Position numbers and translations under genes: made by a program. A stretch of DNA of 64,000 nucleotides from Cryphonectria parasitica EP155 (taxonomy: Eukaryota; Ascomycota; Sordariomycetes; Diaporthales; Cryphonectriaceae), in assembly GCF_011745365.1 (NCBI RefSeq), contig NW_024468911.1, forward strand, positions 4,954,759 to 5,018,758, written 5' to 3'. The notes under the pieces are model-generated. The model was not told the DNA's origin. It did not search any database and worked only from the letters and a program-made list of their open reading frames with translations. Of the stretch, positions 22,301 through 35,548 are shown piece by piece (the stretch's first letter is position 1; each line of letters starts with the position of its first letter).

Positions 22301-25300
22301 GCTGGGCCCCGAGTGATCGAATGTCTTGTTCGAGATGACTCTTGGTCGAGGCGTCTAGGTCGCGACGAGAGAGAGACAGGATGTGGCCGGCGCCGTGCGC
22401 GGCTAGGACACGAGCAATTCTTCTCCCAAGGTCCCCGAGACCACCAGCAATAACATATGTACCATTCTTGTCGAGTTGCAGAGAAGGTGGTGGAGGGGCC
22501 ACTGCGTTCACCATGAGAGTCTTGTGCTCTGGAATGTTGAGGATGACCTTGCCTGTATGCTTGCGACCAGCAATGAGGCGGAAGGATTGCTCAACATGGT
22601 CCATGTCCATCGTCATGAGCGGTGTCACGGCATGGAGGACGCCCTGGTCCAGAAGCTTAACGATCTCCCCGAAGCTCTTGTACATCTGAAGTGGTCTCTT
22701 ATGGAATAAGACGAGGAGATCCACTGCAGAAAAAGTGATGCTTCTGTCGAAGGGAACCATGTTCAAATGACTCCTCTTGTAGATATCGGCTTTTCCAATC
22801 TCCAGGTGGAAACCCAGAGGCGCCACACAGTCCCAACTGGATGTTAACATCTCGCCTGCCAGTGAGTTGAGGACCACATCCACGCCACGACCCTTGGTCA
22901 CTCGCAGGACACCGTCCTTGAATGATGTATTGCGAGAAGAGAAGATGTGTGTCTCGGGAATACCGTACGCGTCCATGATCAGCTTGCGCTTCTCAGCACT
23001 GCCCACCGTCGCGAAAACCTCAGCACCGACCCATTGTGCAATCTGTATGGCCGCCTGTCCAACGCCACCAGAGGCAGCCTGGATCAGCACTGTCTGGCCC
23101 TTGGAAAGGTGAGCAATATCGATGAGACAGTGGTATGCTGTGAGGAAAATAATGGGCATCGAGGCGGCCGCGTCAAAGCCCAGGTCAAGCGTGGAAGGCA
23201 AGGCGTGAGCCCAATGTCCCTTGAGCCGAGGATGGCTCGCGAAAGCCTGTGCGCCCAGACCCATCACCCGGTCGCCCACCTTGTACTCGCCGTGGAGGTC
23301 TTTGCCCACAGCAGTCACCACACCAGCACATTCACCAGCCATGGGCAGACCAGGCAACATCTGGCCAAGGGCGATGAAAACATCTCGAAAGTTGACGCCG
23401 TAAGCACGGGCTTCCAGCTGAATCTCGTCCCTGGCCAGGGGTCGCTCGTGGGACTCGTCATCGGCAAAGCGCAGGCTAGAGAGAAGGCCAGGCGTCTCAA
23501 CCTCTAGTTTCAGAGGCCGTGTAGCGTCCTGGTAGGCACAGAGGTCGAGCGGCGCCTCTCCGTTCACCTGGTCGATCCACTTGTTGAAGTTGGTGTCTGC
23601 CTGCACACGAGGGATCGTGAGCTGGCCGCCGTGGTTCAGACGGTACTCCATCTCTTTGGAAGGCTGATGACCAGGCTGAGGCCAGAAGCATGTCTCTGCC
23701 ACGCGCATTGCCGTGTCCACAATCGTATCCAGGTTTTTATCCTTGACAGACTCTTCTATATCGAGTGTGATGAATCGGGCGCTGTCATTTTCGCGGCGTA
23801 TCACACGCGCGAAGCCCGTGACGAGGCCCTTGGTTGCGGTGGCTTGGGGAGACTCGTTGCATTCTTGGAAGCTCACCCACAGGAGATACTTGCAGGTCGT
23901 GAGCAGCGTCTTCAGTTTGCCAAAACTCTCAGTATTCTCAGGAGACGCCAGAATGCTAGTCTCTGCGCTGTCCAGAACGACATAGGCAGTGTTCTCTTGG
24001 ACTGCAAGAGTGAGATCCTGATTCCACAGCTCGCTAGTGGACCTGAAACCCTGTTTCTCAGCAGCGGAAACTATCTTTTTCCCAAGTGCCTTGGAAGCAG
24101 CAGATAGTGGAGATGTGCACAGCATTTGAACTGTATCGATCTCAGTGCGACGAGTCTGACTCTCGGGTGCTGTATCTACAGCCATAGAAATCATGGTGGA
24201 GGTTCGAGGGGCTGGCCCCTCGTGGTCATCAATCGCTACCTCGACGCCGTTGAAAGAATGCGCAGACAAAAGATTATGCCAGCTGTCACGGGTCAGCAAT
24301 GGCCCGTGGTTGCCTTGTATGCGCTCATCCTCAAACGCCCACCATCCCGACAGTGTGCCAAAGATTGTGTTGATGGCGGCCGTGAGGCGCGTAATCTCCA
24401 CAAGCGCCAGTCTTCCCCCAGGTTTCAGGAGCTTTCTGGTATTGGATATGGTCTCTGCCATGGATGGAGTCGCGTGCAACACGTTAGAGCACATGATGAG
24501 ATCGTACTTGTTGGCTTCAAACCCTTGCGCAACAGGGTCACGGGTAATATCCAGGGTCTTGTACTCCATATAACTATCCCAAGCAGAGAACTTGGTTTTC
24601 GCTTTCTCGAAGAAGCCGGAAGACACATCGGTATAGTGATAAGTGTCGAAGAGAGGCCCCTCAGGGCGATCCAAGGCCTGGATCAAGGGCAGTGTTGACC
24701 CTCCTGTGCCAGCTCCTATCTCAAGAATGGCCATGCGAGGTTTCTTGAAGGCCAAGAGTTCCATGTACTTGGCCATGTGCGTGTTGCTGTGTCGAATCAT
24801 GCCATCTGCATAGAACTCATTGAGCAGATTCCCTTGCAGCATGAGAGCTAGCGAGTCGACCTCGCCAGTGAGAATACCAGGCAGGTTTTCGCCGATCCGG
24901 GCCAGCATACGGCCTTCGACGCCAGATTCCTTGAGCAGGCGTTGCAGGACAGATGCCTCTGACTCAGAGCCGATACTTGACATTGTCTGTCGATACATCT
25001 CAGACTGCAGATAGTTCTCGGTCCACTTGTAGAGTTTCAATAGGTGCGGTGTTGTGATCTTGTCACTGGCGGATTGGACCCGCTGAAAAGCTTCACGTAG
25101 GTAGATGGCCGCCGCTTTCTCGTTCAGGTTGAGCTCATCGTGGATGGCGCGGGTGTCATCGACAGACACGGATGCGTGAATGCGCCTTTGGAGCTGCTCC
25201 TGGCGCGGGAAATCCACGTCGTTATCCCACTGCATCGTGTAATTCATCTTGCGCTGGAAAGGAACTGAGTGCGCGTCCCGAATCTCTTCGCCAATAGCAC

Positions 25301-28300
25301 GAAGCTGCCATTTGTGTGTTGTAGCGACGAGATCAAGATTGCCGTCTTGTCGTCTCTGGTAGCACCAGGAGTTGCCACTGGCTGAAGATTTGCCCTCTGG
25401 AGTGATCTCGAGGGCGACAATGAGCTCGGAACCCGGCTCTCTGTTTATATTGGCAGAGATGGTGATTTCGGACATGAAGACGGGCATGAGCGGCGAGTTG
25501 CTACACTCCCTCTTGAACATGACAGCTGCCATCTGATTTATGGCGTCAAGAGTTGCCGGGTGGATGAGATGGGGTCGCAGGAAAGATTTGGGCATGAACT
25601 GGGAGATGTCTGGAATGGTCATTGTCGCGTGGGCTAAGCAGTCTTTGCTGAGCTTGATGTTCGAGAGGGTTGAGAAGCTGGGTCCAAAGTCGTTACCAGT
25701 CGACCGCAACATGGAGTATACATCGTCCGAGTCCAATGTTTCACTGCTGGCGCGTTCGATCTCGCGGAACTTCTGGACTGCGGCTTTCTGGAGCAGCGCC
25801 TGCTCATTCAAAATGCCTTCGACTTCATCCGACGTGCTAGATCTGGTCTGCGCCATGATGAGGCCGGTGGAATGTTCGCTCCAGGATCCGTCCGCATCGT
25901 AGGACAGAACTCGGAACGCCTCCCAGGGACTACTGTCGCTAGTTCTGCTGCGCGTAAGGACGAGTTGCAGTTCCACCTCTGGTGTGGACCCGTCTAATCC
26001 TTCTTCCTTGAGGACGACTGGCTTCGAGAAGGTCACATCTCGAAGAACAAAGCCGGTGATTTCTGCTGACGGATTGCGCAGTTTCGTCAATTGTGCCATG
26101 GCCTCGAGAGCCATTGTGGCGTAGCCAGCACCCGGGAAGACAATCATTCCGTCCACAACATGGTGTTTCAACCACGGCATTCCCTTGACACTGAGATGGT
26201 ATCTCCAACGTGGCTCGTGGATATTACTGGCAACGTCAAGAAGTCCGACCAAATCATGGTACGGGAACTGACGGAGTCGGTGATCGCGACTGAGACGAGA
26301 CTCATACCAGTACCTCGTGCCATGATCGAATGCATACGTAGGGAGGTCGGACAGTGTCTTGAACTGCCTATGGGTCCGAGATTCACGAGGGAGGTCCAAG
26401 CCTAAGAGTGACTGGAAGTCAACGGGACTTCCCAACTCGAAAAGCCGAGCCGCGACGGTAAGTGCTGTGATAGAGGCATCCTTGTTCCTATGGAGACACG
26501 AGGCGTAGGTATACTTGTAGTCGGTCTTTTGGGCCAGTATCTGCCGGATGGGCCCCATAAGAGCAGCGTGAGGGCCGATTTCCACGTAGACATTGGATGG
26601 ATCCCGGATGCCAGCTGACTTGGACATGCCATCAGCAAGACAATTCAGCGCGTCACTGAACCGGACTTGAGACACTAGGTTCTCAGTCCAGTACGACGCA
26701 TCGAAGCCAGAAGTCTTCAGCTGCCCGGTGACCGATGAGTAAAAGCTGACTTTGCCCGAGAGTTGAGCTTCACATGTCATGCCAGAGAGGGCTGCGAGAT
26801 AGTCCTTGGCGATGGTTTCCATGTGGTGCGAGTGGTAGGCCGTGTCGACCTTAAGCTTCCTAGCGAATATGTCGCGGCTCTCGAGGATCTCTCGCAACTC
26901 GTCAATGGCAGCCTCATCTCCCGAGACTGTTACACTGTCTGGGCTGTTCACACAAGCAACCCTGATCTTGCCACATTTTGCTTGCTTGGCTAGAGGAGCG
27001 ATGGCCTCTTCAGAGGAACCAACTGCCAGCATCGATCCAGGAACAGAATTCATCTTCTTTGCCCTGGCAGAGATTACACCACGACAGTATGAACTAATCA
27101 ATTTTACACACGAGTCAAGGTCAGCTTGCCAATCTAATAATCACTGATCGTGTATGAAGGGAGGATAGTGACAGGAGAACTGACGCGATCATTGCTGCTT
27201 CATGTGTCAAAGCACCTGCTGCGTAGGCGGCGGCGATTTCTCCAGAGCTGTGGCCTACAACGGCCTTGGGGACAATCCCTATGTCTGCGAGAAGATCGAC
27301 CAGAGCGAGCTGAATGGCCGTGGTGGCTGGCTGGGAAATCTCGCTGCGACCGACAAGTGACTCTTTCTCCGGCTTTGTGAGCTCCTCGAGTAGCGACCAC
27401 TTACAGCCTCGACTTCGAAGGATATGATCAGACAAATCAAGGGACTGTCTGAAAATGGACGAGCCATTCATGAGCTCCCGCCCCATGGCGTACCACTGCG
27501 CACCCTGGCCCGTGAAAACAAAGGCAGTTTGGATGGACGATATCCCAGCCTTAGACTTGATAGCCTTACCCTGGCCAAGCTCAGTGGAGAGGTCAGTCTG
27601 ATTCGATGCGACGAATGCTGACCGCCAGGCAAGTAATGATCGCCGCGTATTGAGCGTGTAAGACAGGTTGCGAAGAGCATCGTAGCTCATGCTTTCCTTT
27701 GCCAGCCACTCTTGGAGATTTTTGGCAGCAGAATTTGCTGCTGTCTCAGATGCAGCAGTGAGTGTAAACAGCAATGGACCTTCGTAGGCCGACGATTGAG
27801 TAAAGATGCCATTCTGCTTGTGGTGACCATTGTGGCCATTCACAAAGTGGCCGTTGGTATCGGCGTGATACCCATTGACACCGTTCAGTCGTGTGCCATT
27901 TGTCTTGCCGTTGACCGTCTTTTGAACTTTGCTATGAGCAGTTACCAGTGCGGAATGCACAGACTCGAGAACTACATGACAGTTGGTACCCCCATACCCA
28001 AAGCTGTTGACAGATGCTCTCTGAGGACCAGTATGGCCTTTTGGTGCCAGTGGAAGGAGTTCTTGAGGGACCTAAATGAATACTTAGTAAAGAAAAGGCA
28101 GATACATGGAGGAAATCGCACGGTCGATGATGATGAGAATTAATTTTTGGCATACCTTGATGCGGCGCTCGTCTAATTTCAGGCTTGGCTTGGGCGTCTC
28201 AAGATCAAGGTGTGGTGGGACTTGGCCCTTCTTCAGGACAAGTATGGTCTTGATGAGACCAGCAACACCACTTGCAGCCTCGAGATGACCAATGTTCGAT

Positions 28301-29738
28301 TTGACAGACCCGAGATACAGATCTGTCTTTCTAGACTTGGACTCGTCACAGAATACCTTCGAGATAGATCCAACCTCTGCGTTATCACCTATAAGTGGAG
28401 TGTGAGAATTAATCTTCGTCAGAGAACATCCAAGGGCATATGAACTGCTTACCAGCTTGCGTGCCCTATACTCGTTGACCATATCTGAATTAGCTCTTGG
28501 GTCATACAGTCGTTGTGGAACTTGGACAAACACGAGAAAGAAGCTTACCGTTCCATGGGCCTCTACATAGAGGGTCTCACCCGGATCGACCCCAGCAGAC
28601 GCGTACACCTGTCTCATCAGATCCGCCTGTGCATCAGGGTTCGGCAGCGAAATGCCTGCTGTCTTTCCGTCCTGGTTGAGGGCGGACTGCACAATCACTC
28701 CGTGGATGGGATCACCATCTGCGATTGCGTTATCGAGCAGCTTGAGGACGACAGCCGCAGCGCCCTCGCCGCGAGCGTAGCCAGAACCGCGGCTGTCAAA
28801 AACGTAGCACTTTCCATCAGGATTCACCATCCTGAAGTCATTATGCATCAGTACTGATATCCTATCTTTCATTTACATATGAAAGTCGCACAAACATACC
28901 CAGTGGCACTCATGGTGATGGATTGGTCCGGGTGAATCAACAGCTCAGCGCCACCAACAATAGCCACGCGCGACTCTCCAGCTCTCAGGGTAAGACAGGC
29001 TTGGTGCAAGGCGGCCATGCTTGCAGACTGTAATGCAACAAGTTCAGCTTCTCCACATCATATCAAAGCAGGAGCTTGAATGGCATTTCGAATAACATAC
29101 ACAGCCAGTGTCGATGGTCATGGAGGCTCCTTTCAAATCGAAGATATACGAGATACGGTTCGATAGCGTAGCCTCACCTGTGCCCGTGAGATGCGCCCTG
29201 GAAATCTGTGCAAGATCCTTGAACCCTATCTCCCAAAGAGATCAGCATGTCTATGGATAAGGAAAAGGGAAACAAAAGGAATGAGCCTTCAGAGAGGAAG
29301 GTGAAAAAGAGAGATAAATGAAAAGTACCAACCCATTCTATCATAGTCACGGCCGAACACGCCGGCAAAGACGGAGGTGTCTGAACCTTTGAGAGACTCA
29401 AGAGGAATTCCGGCGCTCTCGAGTGCCTCATACGATGTCTCCAAAAGTAGTCGTCCCTGAGGATCCATGGTATGTGCCTCAGAGGGAGTGCAATTGAAGA
29501 AGCGAGCATCAAAGTGAGAGATGTCCTCTTTTAGGAAGTACGAGCTCTGCGCGTTCAGAGACTCACGCTGCTCTGGGTCAGGATGAAAGAAGGCCTCGGC
29601 GTTCCATCGATCCTTGGGAACTTTGACCTGGCCTGATCGACCCTCCTTCAGCAGGTCCCAGAGCTTCTCAGGGGTGGAGGCGCCTCCTGGGAGACGACAG
29701 CCCATGCCAACAACGGCAATGGGTGGTGGTTGTGCCAT
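19362..29738 (-). CDS. Highly reducing PKS with C-terminal carnitine-acyltransferase-like domain (KS-AT-DH-MT-ER-KR-ACP-cAT)
   Basis: Nine exons, minus strand, in order: 29333–29738, 29101–29225, 28900–29027, 28549–28831, 28453–28465, 28156–28388, 27185–28071, 19552–27093 and 19362–19461; phases agree throughout, 3238 residues. KS catalytic triad: C177 (DTGCSAS, codon at the exon 2/3 border), H312 (EAHGT) and H353 (NIGHLEA). AT: GQGAQ near 581 and GHSSG with Ser671. DH: HVVDG…FPG with His about 1003 and HPATLD with Asp about 1208. C-methyltransferase: LEIGAGTGG at about 1482. [11 protein letters not shown] near 2032. [11 protein letters not shown] near 2240 and NYSAGN Tyr about 2384. ACP: FGMDSL, Ser about 2563. 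cAT from about 2660: GEHSMLDG with catalytic His about 2955, and an end like carnitine acetyltransferases. All domains look intact, so the expected product is a reduced, C-methylated chain. Known relatives (Trichoderma virens Tv6-931) use the cAT to move the chain to a polyol; the acceptor here is unknown. Confidence 0.95.
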
Positions 29739-29828
29739 GATGGGCGTTGAAGCAACAAGGCAGAAAATTTTAAGCGTCAATTGTTGATGAAAGTCAAGAC
29801 AGATGAGAAGGAGGGTCTTTCATCAAGC

Positions 29829-29839
29829 CGGTGATACCG
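29829..29839. promoter_or_regulatory. CGG-N5-CCG inverted triplet in the PKS promoter
   Basis: CGGTGATACCG, inside a longer CCGG…CCGG inverted repeat, 91 bp upstream of the PKS start codon. It is a possible binding site for a Zn2Cys6 dimer such as those encoded at 42.6–45.9 kb or 50.0–52.0 kb. Inferred from the triplet rule only. Confidence 0.35.
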
Positions 29840-30012
29840 GGGGAAAGCTCTATTAATGAGGGACCTGACCAACGCTGACCAAGAGAAGTTTGATCAACAA
29901 CATCAAGGGTGCTTCACTCCTTCTGTTCTGCCAAAATATGAGTGGCTGTCCGCGATAGATAAAACGCAAGCCGTCCATGATCTACCTTCTTTACCAGTCC
30001 CTTTTTGAACAC

Positions 30013-30021
30013 CGGAATCCG
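30013..30021. promoter_or_regulatory. CGG-N3-CCG inverted triplet in the PKS promoter
   Basis: CGGAATCCG about 275 bp upstream of the PKS start; a second candidate zinc-cluster site, with a different spacer length from the one at 29829. Confidence 0.3.
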
Positions 30022-32071
30022 GATCAGCACGTGTGATTAGGCTGAGACTCACCGGTACCTCGCCCTTGGTATGTAGTCACCTCCTCCAGGATTCTCATCA
30101 CAGTGATAGGCTTCAAGTTCTACCGCATCATGATTGGACATGTTGGCTCTAGATCCTTAAATCGGCCCGCAGGCGTGATATGTGGCTTGGCACTGGAACG
30201 ATCAGTCACTTTGTCACTTATCGTGAACTATTTGTTTGTGCGTGTGTGTATGTGTTTTGGAGGGCATTCGTTATCTTCGTGCAAGACGATTGCGCTGGCC
30301 GATTGTTCAGCTGTGCCGCCTCATCACGGCCTGGACGCAGGGAAGAGCTGCATAGCTCAGGATGGCACAATTATCGTGCTTCTCTAGATCCTATCGAATA
30401 ATCGTCCTCGGATTTCGATGGGATGTTCCGTTGTCTCAGAATGTGGAACACGACAGGCTGCCTGGCTTGCGTCGAAAGCCCGTGCCGGCCTCTACAATTT
30501 CCACTTCGCAGGACTATTTAGCTCTGCGGCAGGTTCACCCGAGTGGGTACTCTAATTACACTGTATATTTTATCTCGCGGGAGTGCAGTACGTGGGTGCC
30601 CTTGCGATGCTGTTTTTCAAGGGACTCTACAAGTGGCTGAGATACTTGCTTTTGCCTTGACTGCACTCCCTTTTCAACGACGTCACAATGTTTGATATTG
30701 ATGTGTCACTTTTCTCTGTAATCCAACTCGCATGATGAAAACATGTCACTGAAGCACGGAATGGCATTGTATTTTCCACCTGGGTACATGGCCGGATTAT
30801 CAATTGATTACCTGCCACGGTCGTTTACGGGAGCATTCCAAGGCTATCCAAACGGCCTATCGTATCAGCACGCAAGGGCAGACGCCGACCACTTTCTCGT
30901 AGGTGTCTCGCACTCTGCCATGGCGCTTTTCCTGGTTTCTTAGAATACTCACATGGTATCTTGTTTCCCTTGCTATGAATGGCTTTACGTGCCCCCCAAT
31001 TTCCCAAGACGTGTTGGCTGATATCGTCAAGATTTTCTTTCACCCAAGTAATCGCTTGAAAACTTGAGGAATCTTGAAATCCTTTCAAGGCAGGTCCGAA
31101 GCAAGTTTCTTCAGCAAGATAATCCGTCCTGACTCATCTTTCAAAATAATCAGCAATGAGCTTTGTTTGGCATCCGGGAACGACAATCAGTGCTTTCAAT
31201 AGTACGATCTTCGCAGGTGTAAGACCACCACCACCACCACCACCACCCCTCCCCCCGTCTTGGTATGAAAGTGGTGATTGGCCTCAGCTGGTGCTTGATA
31301 TTGAGCTTGCGATGTGTAGCACATCATCTTCCCCGCGATGCTACAACCTGCTCTGTGATCTGCACATTAATTACTGAGCACAAGAGTGAGCTGTGCAGCT
31401 CATTTGTGGAAACTTGTGGGAAGAGAAAGGCATATTAGCCAACGCTATCACATTGGTAATCACATTTTATGACATTACCGAGCCCTTGGATAATTCAAAC
31501 GAGCAGAGTCGCCTGCGATTGTCGCAAAAGTGCTGATTTCAGTCATATATGAAAACGTATACATTACCTGTGTCGTTTTCCAAACAATGGCGCTGACTAA
31601 GTGTTCCACCCCCTGGCAACAAGCTTGCATCAATGAGATTTCGAATGCTCATACGTAATCTTCCTACAACTGGGTGGGTGGGGAGTGTGGAATACATGGG
31701 AATTGCAGCTGATGCAACCGTATCAGTCATCACATTTTACGACATCATTGGACAGCAATAGTTTCTTCCTGTGTCACACAATCACCGGTGAATGCTATGG
31801 GTCCTCGCTAACACAGCATTCTCGGGACCGGCTGTGTCCATCGATAGAACACTATCTCGGTGTCTCTGGCTGCTTGGCGTTCCCTTGATTCTTAGGCCTG
31901 CCTCCCTTAGCTTCAAGTTCGGATTCCAGCTCGGAGACTTGTCCTAGCATTTTGAGCGAACCCTACCTGTATCTTTCTCTCATGTGAAGTCATGAAGAAG
32001 AATCTTCTTTCCCAGCAGAGATCATGTTTCAAGAAGAAACGCATCAAAGTTTTACTTAAAAGCTACCAGAT

Positions 32072-34050
32072 ATGGCAGACATAGAGCTCGGATCAGTGCC
32101 GTCTTTCAAAACCACCTTTGATCCATCGGTTTGGCCTGGCGATTTCCACCTGGCAGTGGGGCATAATAGCACCCTTTCTCTCCCATCGACCAACCGTGGC
32201 GTTCATTACATAGGAAACCAGAGGCATGGCCACGCTGATACTGAGAGGATATTGGATACCGTTCAGGATGTCAGCCCCGCGGAGTCGGCGCAATGGGTGA
32301 CGGGAAACAAACTACGTACCCTCGGAGCAGCTTGCCTACTCACGAATCTGATGATGGCCATCGATGGAAGCATCCTGGGTGAGCAGGAAATATCGTCTCC
32401 AGGTCATAAAGAATTGGACGTTGAGCTGACACAATGAGCCATTTTGCAGCCGCTGCAATCCCTCGCATCACTTCTGACTTCGGCTCAATCGACTATATAG
32501 GATGGTATGGAAGTGTATACCTCCTGACGGAGATGGCCCTTCAACCTCTATTCGGCCGTGTGTACAAGTACTTCGAGCGAAAGGCAACATACATCATCAG
32601 CCTCATCATCTTCGAAGCTGGCTCTGTCATCTGCGCGATAGCACCGAACTCGATAGCGCTGATACTGGGCCGTGCTGTGGCAGGGGCTGGTGCTGCGGGC
32701 ATTTTGATGGGCAGTATCACCATCTTTGGACAAGCAATCCCTTTGCGGCAACGATCATTGGGACTGTCCCTGCTGGAGGGTGTCACCTCTCTTGCCGGCA
32801 TGCTCGGGAGTACCCTGGGCGGCGTCATCACTGACTCTTCATTGACATGGAGGTTCTGTTTCTGGATCAACCTCCGTACGTCCCATCATTAAGACCATGT
32901 GCGAAATGAATCACCATTGCTGATTGATATTCTCCTTTTTAGCCCTGGGATTTGTCGCGGCTGTGATGATTTTAATCGTGCTTGACCGACAGAAACCAGA
33001 ACAATCATCGCGCCCTCTGCTGCAGAAGCTCCGTGATCTCGATATCCAAGGATCTCTTCTCTTAGCATCCAGTCTGGTTTGTCTTTTCCTGGCGTTGGAA
33101 TGGGGTGGTGTGAACGAGCCCTGGTCGAGCCCGGCGGTCTGGGGCTGTCTACTCGGGTTTGTACTACTTGCCATTGGCTTTTGTGGCTTTCAGTGGTACA
33201 GAAAAGACAAGTGAGTTTCGGGTCAATCCTCTGTAGAGTTCTCTAACCTCCCCACCCGTATATCGTGCTAATCACCCTTGCTCGTGATTGTAGCGCAGTG
33301 GTCCCGCTTCGGATCTTCAAGCAGCGAACGGTGGCTCTGTGCTGCATCTTCTCCCTTATGTACGGCTTCGCCATTTTCACCGACTTTTATATGCTGCCTA
33401 TCTGGTTTCAAGGAGTCATGGGCACCTCTGCCGCTATCTCAGGTGTCAACTGTCTTGCTTTTTCACTCTCCAGCGTGATCTCTACTCTCTTCACTGGCTT
33501 TGTAACAACGACTCTGGGCTATCCCGTCCCATTCATGTGGGCAGGTAGTGCTATGTACGCTGTTGGCAGTGGGTTGTTGTACATGCTGCAACCCACAGAC
33601 ACACCTGCTCAGTATCTAGGATACCAAATCGTCGCGGGCATCGGGATGGGGCTAGCAGTCCAGATTACTTTTGTCGCCGTGCAGATTGTCATGCCGGTAG
33701 ACGACATGCCGGTGGCATGCGGTATGGAAGTCTTCTTCAAACAGCTGGGCGGGACGATAGGGATCAACGTCGCTCAGAATCTCTTTGTGGCAAAGCTGAC
33801 GGACGGGCTCAAAACGGTGGCTCCCGAGCTTGCCTCACACGGTGCAAGTCTACGGTCTGGGATCGCGGATCTGGCCAGCATAGCGAAGAGCCTTCCGCCA
33901 GAACAACGAGCAGCTTTCAAAGATGTTGTCAATGCGGCAGTCATGAAGGCTTTCCTGCTCCCCATGATCGTTGCAGCAGTTGCCGCCCTGGCGAGCTGGA
34001 GCATGGAATGGCTTCATATCGAGGACGATAGACCAAAGGCCTTGAAATGA
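32072..34050 (+). CDS. MFS drug-efflux transporter (14-TM, DHA2-like), first copy
   Basis: Exons 32072–32378, 32450–32875, 32943–33210 and 33294–34050 give 585 residues. Typical motifs: the first helix followed by AIDGSILAAAIPRIT (family motif near LDxTIxxTAxP; the usual Thr-Ile is Ser-Ile here), WYGSVYLLTEMALQPLFGRVYKYF (motif A region), LILGRAVAGAGAAGI (motif B), and GSTLGGVITD with WRFCFWINLPLG (motif C and the family's W-R-W-x-F-x-I-N-x-P). Length and helix count fit 14-TM polyketide/mycotoxin exporters such as the AflT type. The ~90-residue N-terminal tail is cytosolic and polar. Divergent from the PKS across 2.3 kb, it is the best candidate for exporting the product. Confidence 0.9.
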
Positions 34051-35548
34051 GCACGGAGACTTCTGGGAGATTGCCACAGATCTGCATTTCATTGATAATA
34101 CAAACTTCTTAGCTCCTTTCTGGAGGAATTAGCATTTTCCTCTGCTGTATTATCGTTTAGTTCTCTACACCTCTCAATATTGTGACAAATGGACTGATTA
34201 GTGCTGTAGCACAGAATGCAAATGGTAGTACAGACTATGTATCCAGCTACAAGGAGGCATGTCAATTAATTAACCCGTAACTTTGTTCGTTTTCATTCGT
34301 AGAACAATGTGCTCATCCTGTGCTTGTTGTTACCCAAACTTCGAAACGATTCCGCTGCCAACACTACAAGCACACACGATACACTGCATGGGCCGACGAG
34401 ATATGAGAGTTCATTACTGTGAATATCAGACATGTCATATATATGACATGTTCTTCCCAAAGCCTCATCGTGGTTAGCCCAATTTGTCGATCTCCCCATT
34501 CCCATTGCACAGTTGTCTGGTCATTATTAAGCCCCATACCCTAATGCACAAGAAGGTGTAGAATCACACGCGGCACGCGAATGTACTGCTTTGCTTTTTC
34601 TCTACAACGCGTCCGAGGTTTGCAGATCCGTCATCGGCCAAGCACACACTTGGGCCCTAATACAGGTTTTCTCGCGCCTAACAATCGTATCATATTCTAG
34701 TGAATTTGCACAGTAATTAAGTAGGTACACTTGCTTCGTCGACTATAGAACCTGCTATCTGGCTTTTTTTACGACGGCCGTCATTGTGCTTGTGTGTCAA
34801 ATTAAAACCAAGACTCAAAAAATCGGCTCATTGTCAGACAAGCCCAGGATGTAACAGCTGCCCTGCATACCAAAGCGGATCATACGGAGATGCGACTGAT
34901 ATGCTAGATTACCCGCGGCACGCTTTTCTGCCCCCCATGAAGCTCGGCGACTTAAAGGAGAGACATGACGGGACTACTGCGGTACCTCTTGGGCTTTTGT
35001 GAAAGCTGTCTGGCTCGATAAACGCTAACGGACCGACTTGCAAGCCACCCCCTAATGTAGGTGTGGGTTTCGCCAGTGACTGGGGACTGGCTGACAGGGC
35101 CTTGTTCAGCTGTGCAAAAAGCGTTCCGCTACGAAGAAAGGCGTCTGAAAACAGCCAAGATCCCCCACAAGTTGTCATCTGAGAGAAGTGAGACACCTGG
35201 GCTTGGGTCTTGGAAAACTTGCCGGCAGAAGGATTATGGGATAGCCAGGGGGTTTCCAGTCTCGGTCACTCGTGGAGGCTTCCCTTCCTTTACGTGTTCT
35301 TCTTGTCCTCCCTTGAAGAAAACACAGCCACGAGGCATTAAGACCGCGAATGCTTCAAACGACTGCCCTGGGCTATCGAGGCCTCAGGTCTTTACTGACG
35401 CGCTGTGGCTAGATACAAGATTTGGCTCTCGTATGTCGTCGACCGTCCGTCCCTCTTCACTCTGCTGTACTCGACCACTTCTCATCCTCTCGGAAGAGTC
35501 GGCGACCACCACCTCCATCATCCGCCCTCAGACCGACCGATCCTGAAG
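34051..35548. other. Intergenic region, 1.5 kb
   Basis: Includes the 3' flank of the MFS gene and the leader of the RTA1 gene. The RTA1 frame is open further upstream to 35405, but that part is low in family similarity and probably untranslated. No other gene seen. Confidence 0.5.

Larger units (their letters stand above)
29739..32071. other. Divergent intergenic region between PKS and MFS transporter, 2.3 kb
   Basis: Separates the divergent PKS and first MFS genes and should hold both promoters. No reading frame with a recognisable domain. Two CGG/CCG inverted elements lie on the PKS side (29829–29839, 30013–30021). A short run of CCA/CCT repeats is at about 31227–31257. Confidence 0.6.

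Noticed and set aside
19552..27093. KR motif reading GGLGDLG instead of GGLGGLG, considered as an inactive ketoreductase
   Set aside because: This variant is, to my memory, common in active fungal HR-PKS ketoreductases; the Tyr (NYSAGN) and Ser regions are intact.
28441..28500. Larger exon 5 in the PKS starting at the AG near 28477
   Set aside because: It shifts the frame or breaks the HGTGT motif, whereas the 13-nt exon restores it exactly.
35405..35548. Longer N-terminus for the RTA1 protein
   Set aside because: Open frame but composition is unlike the family; the inner ATG at 35549 gives the normal N-terminus.
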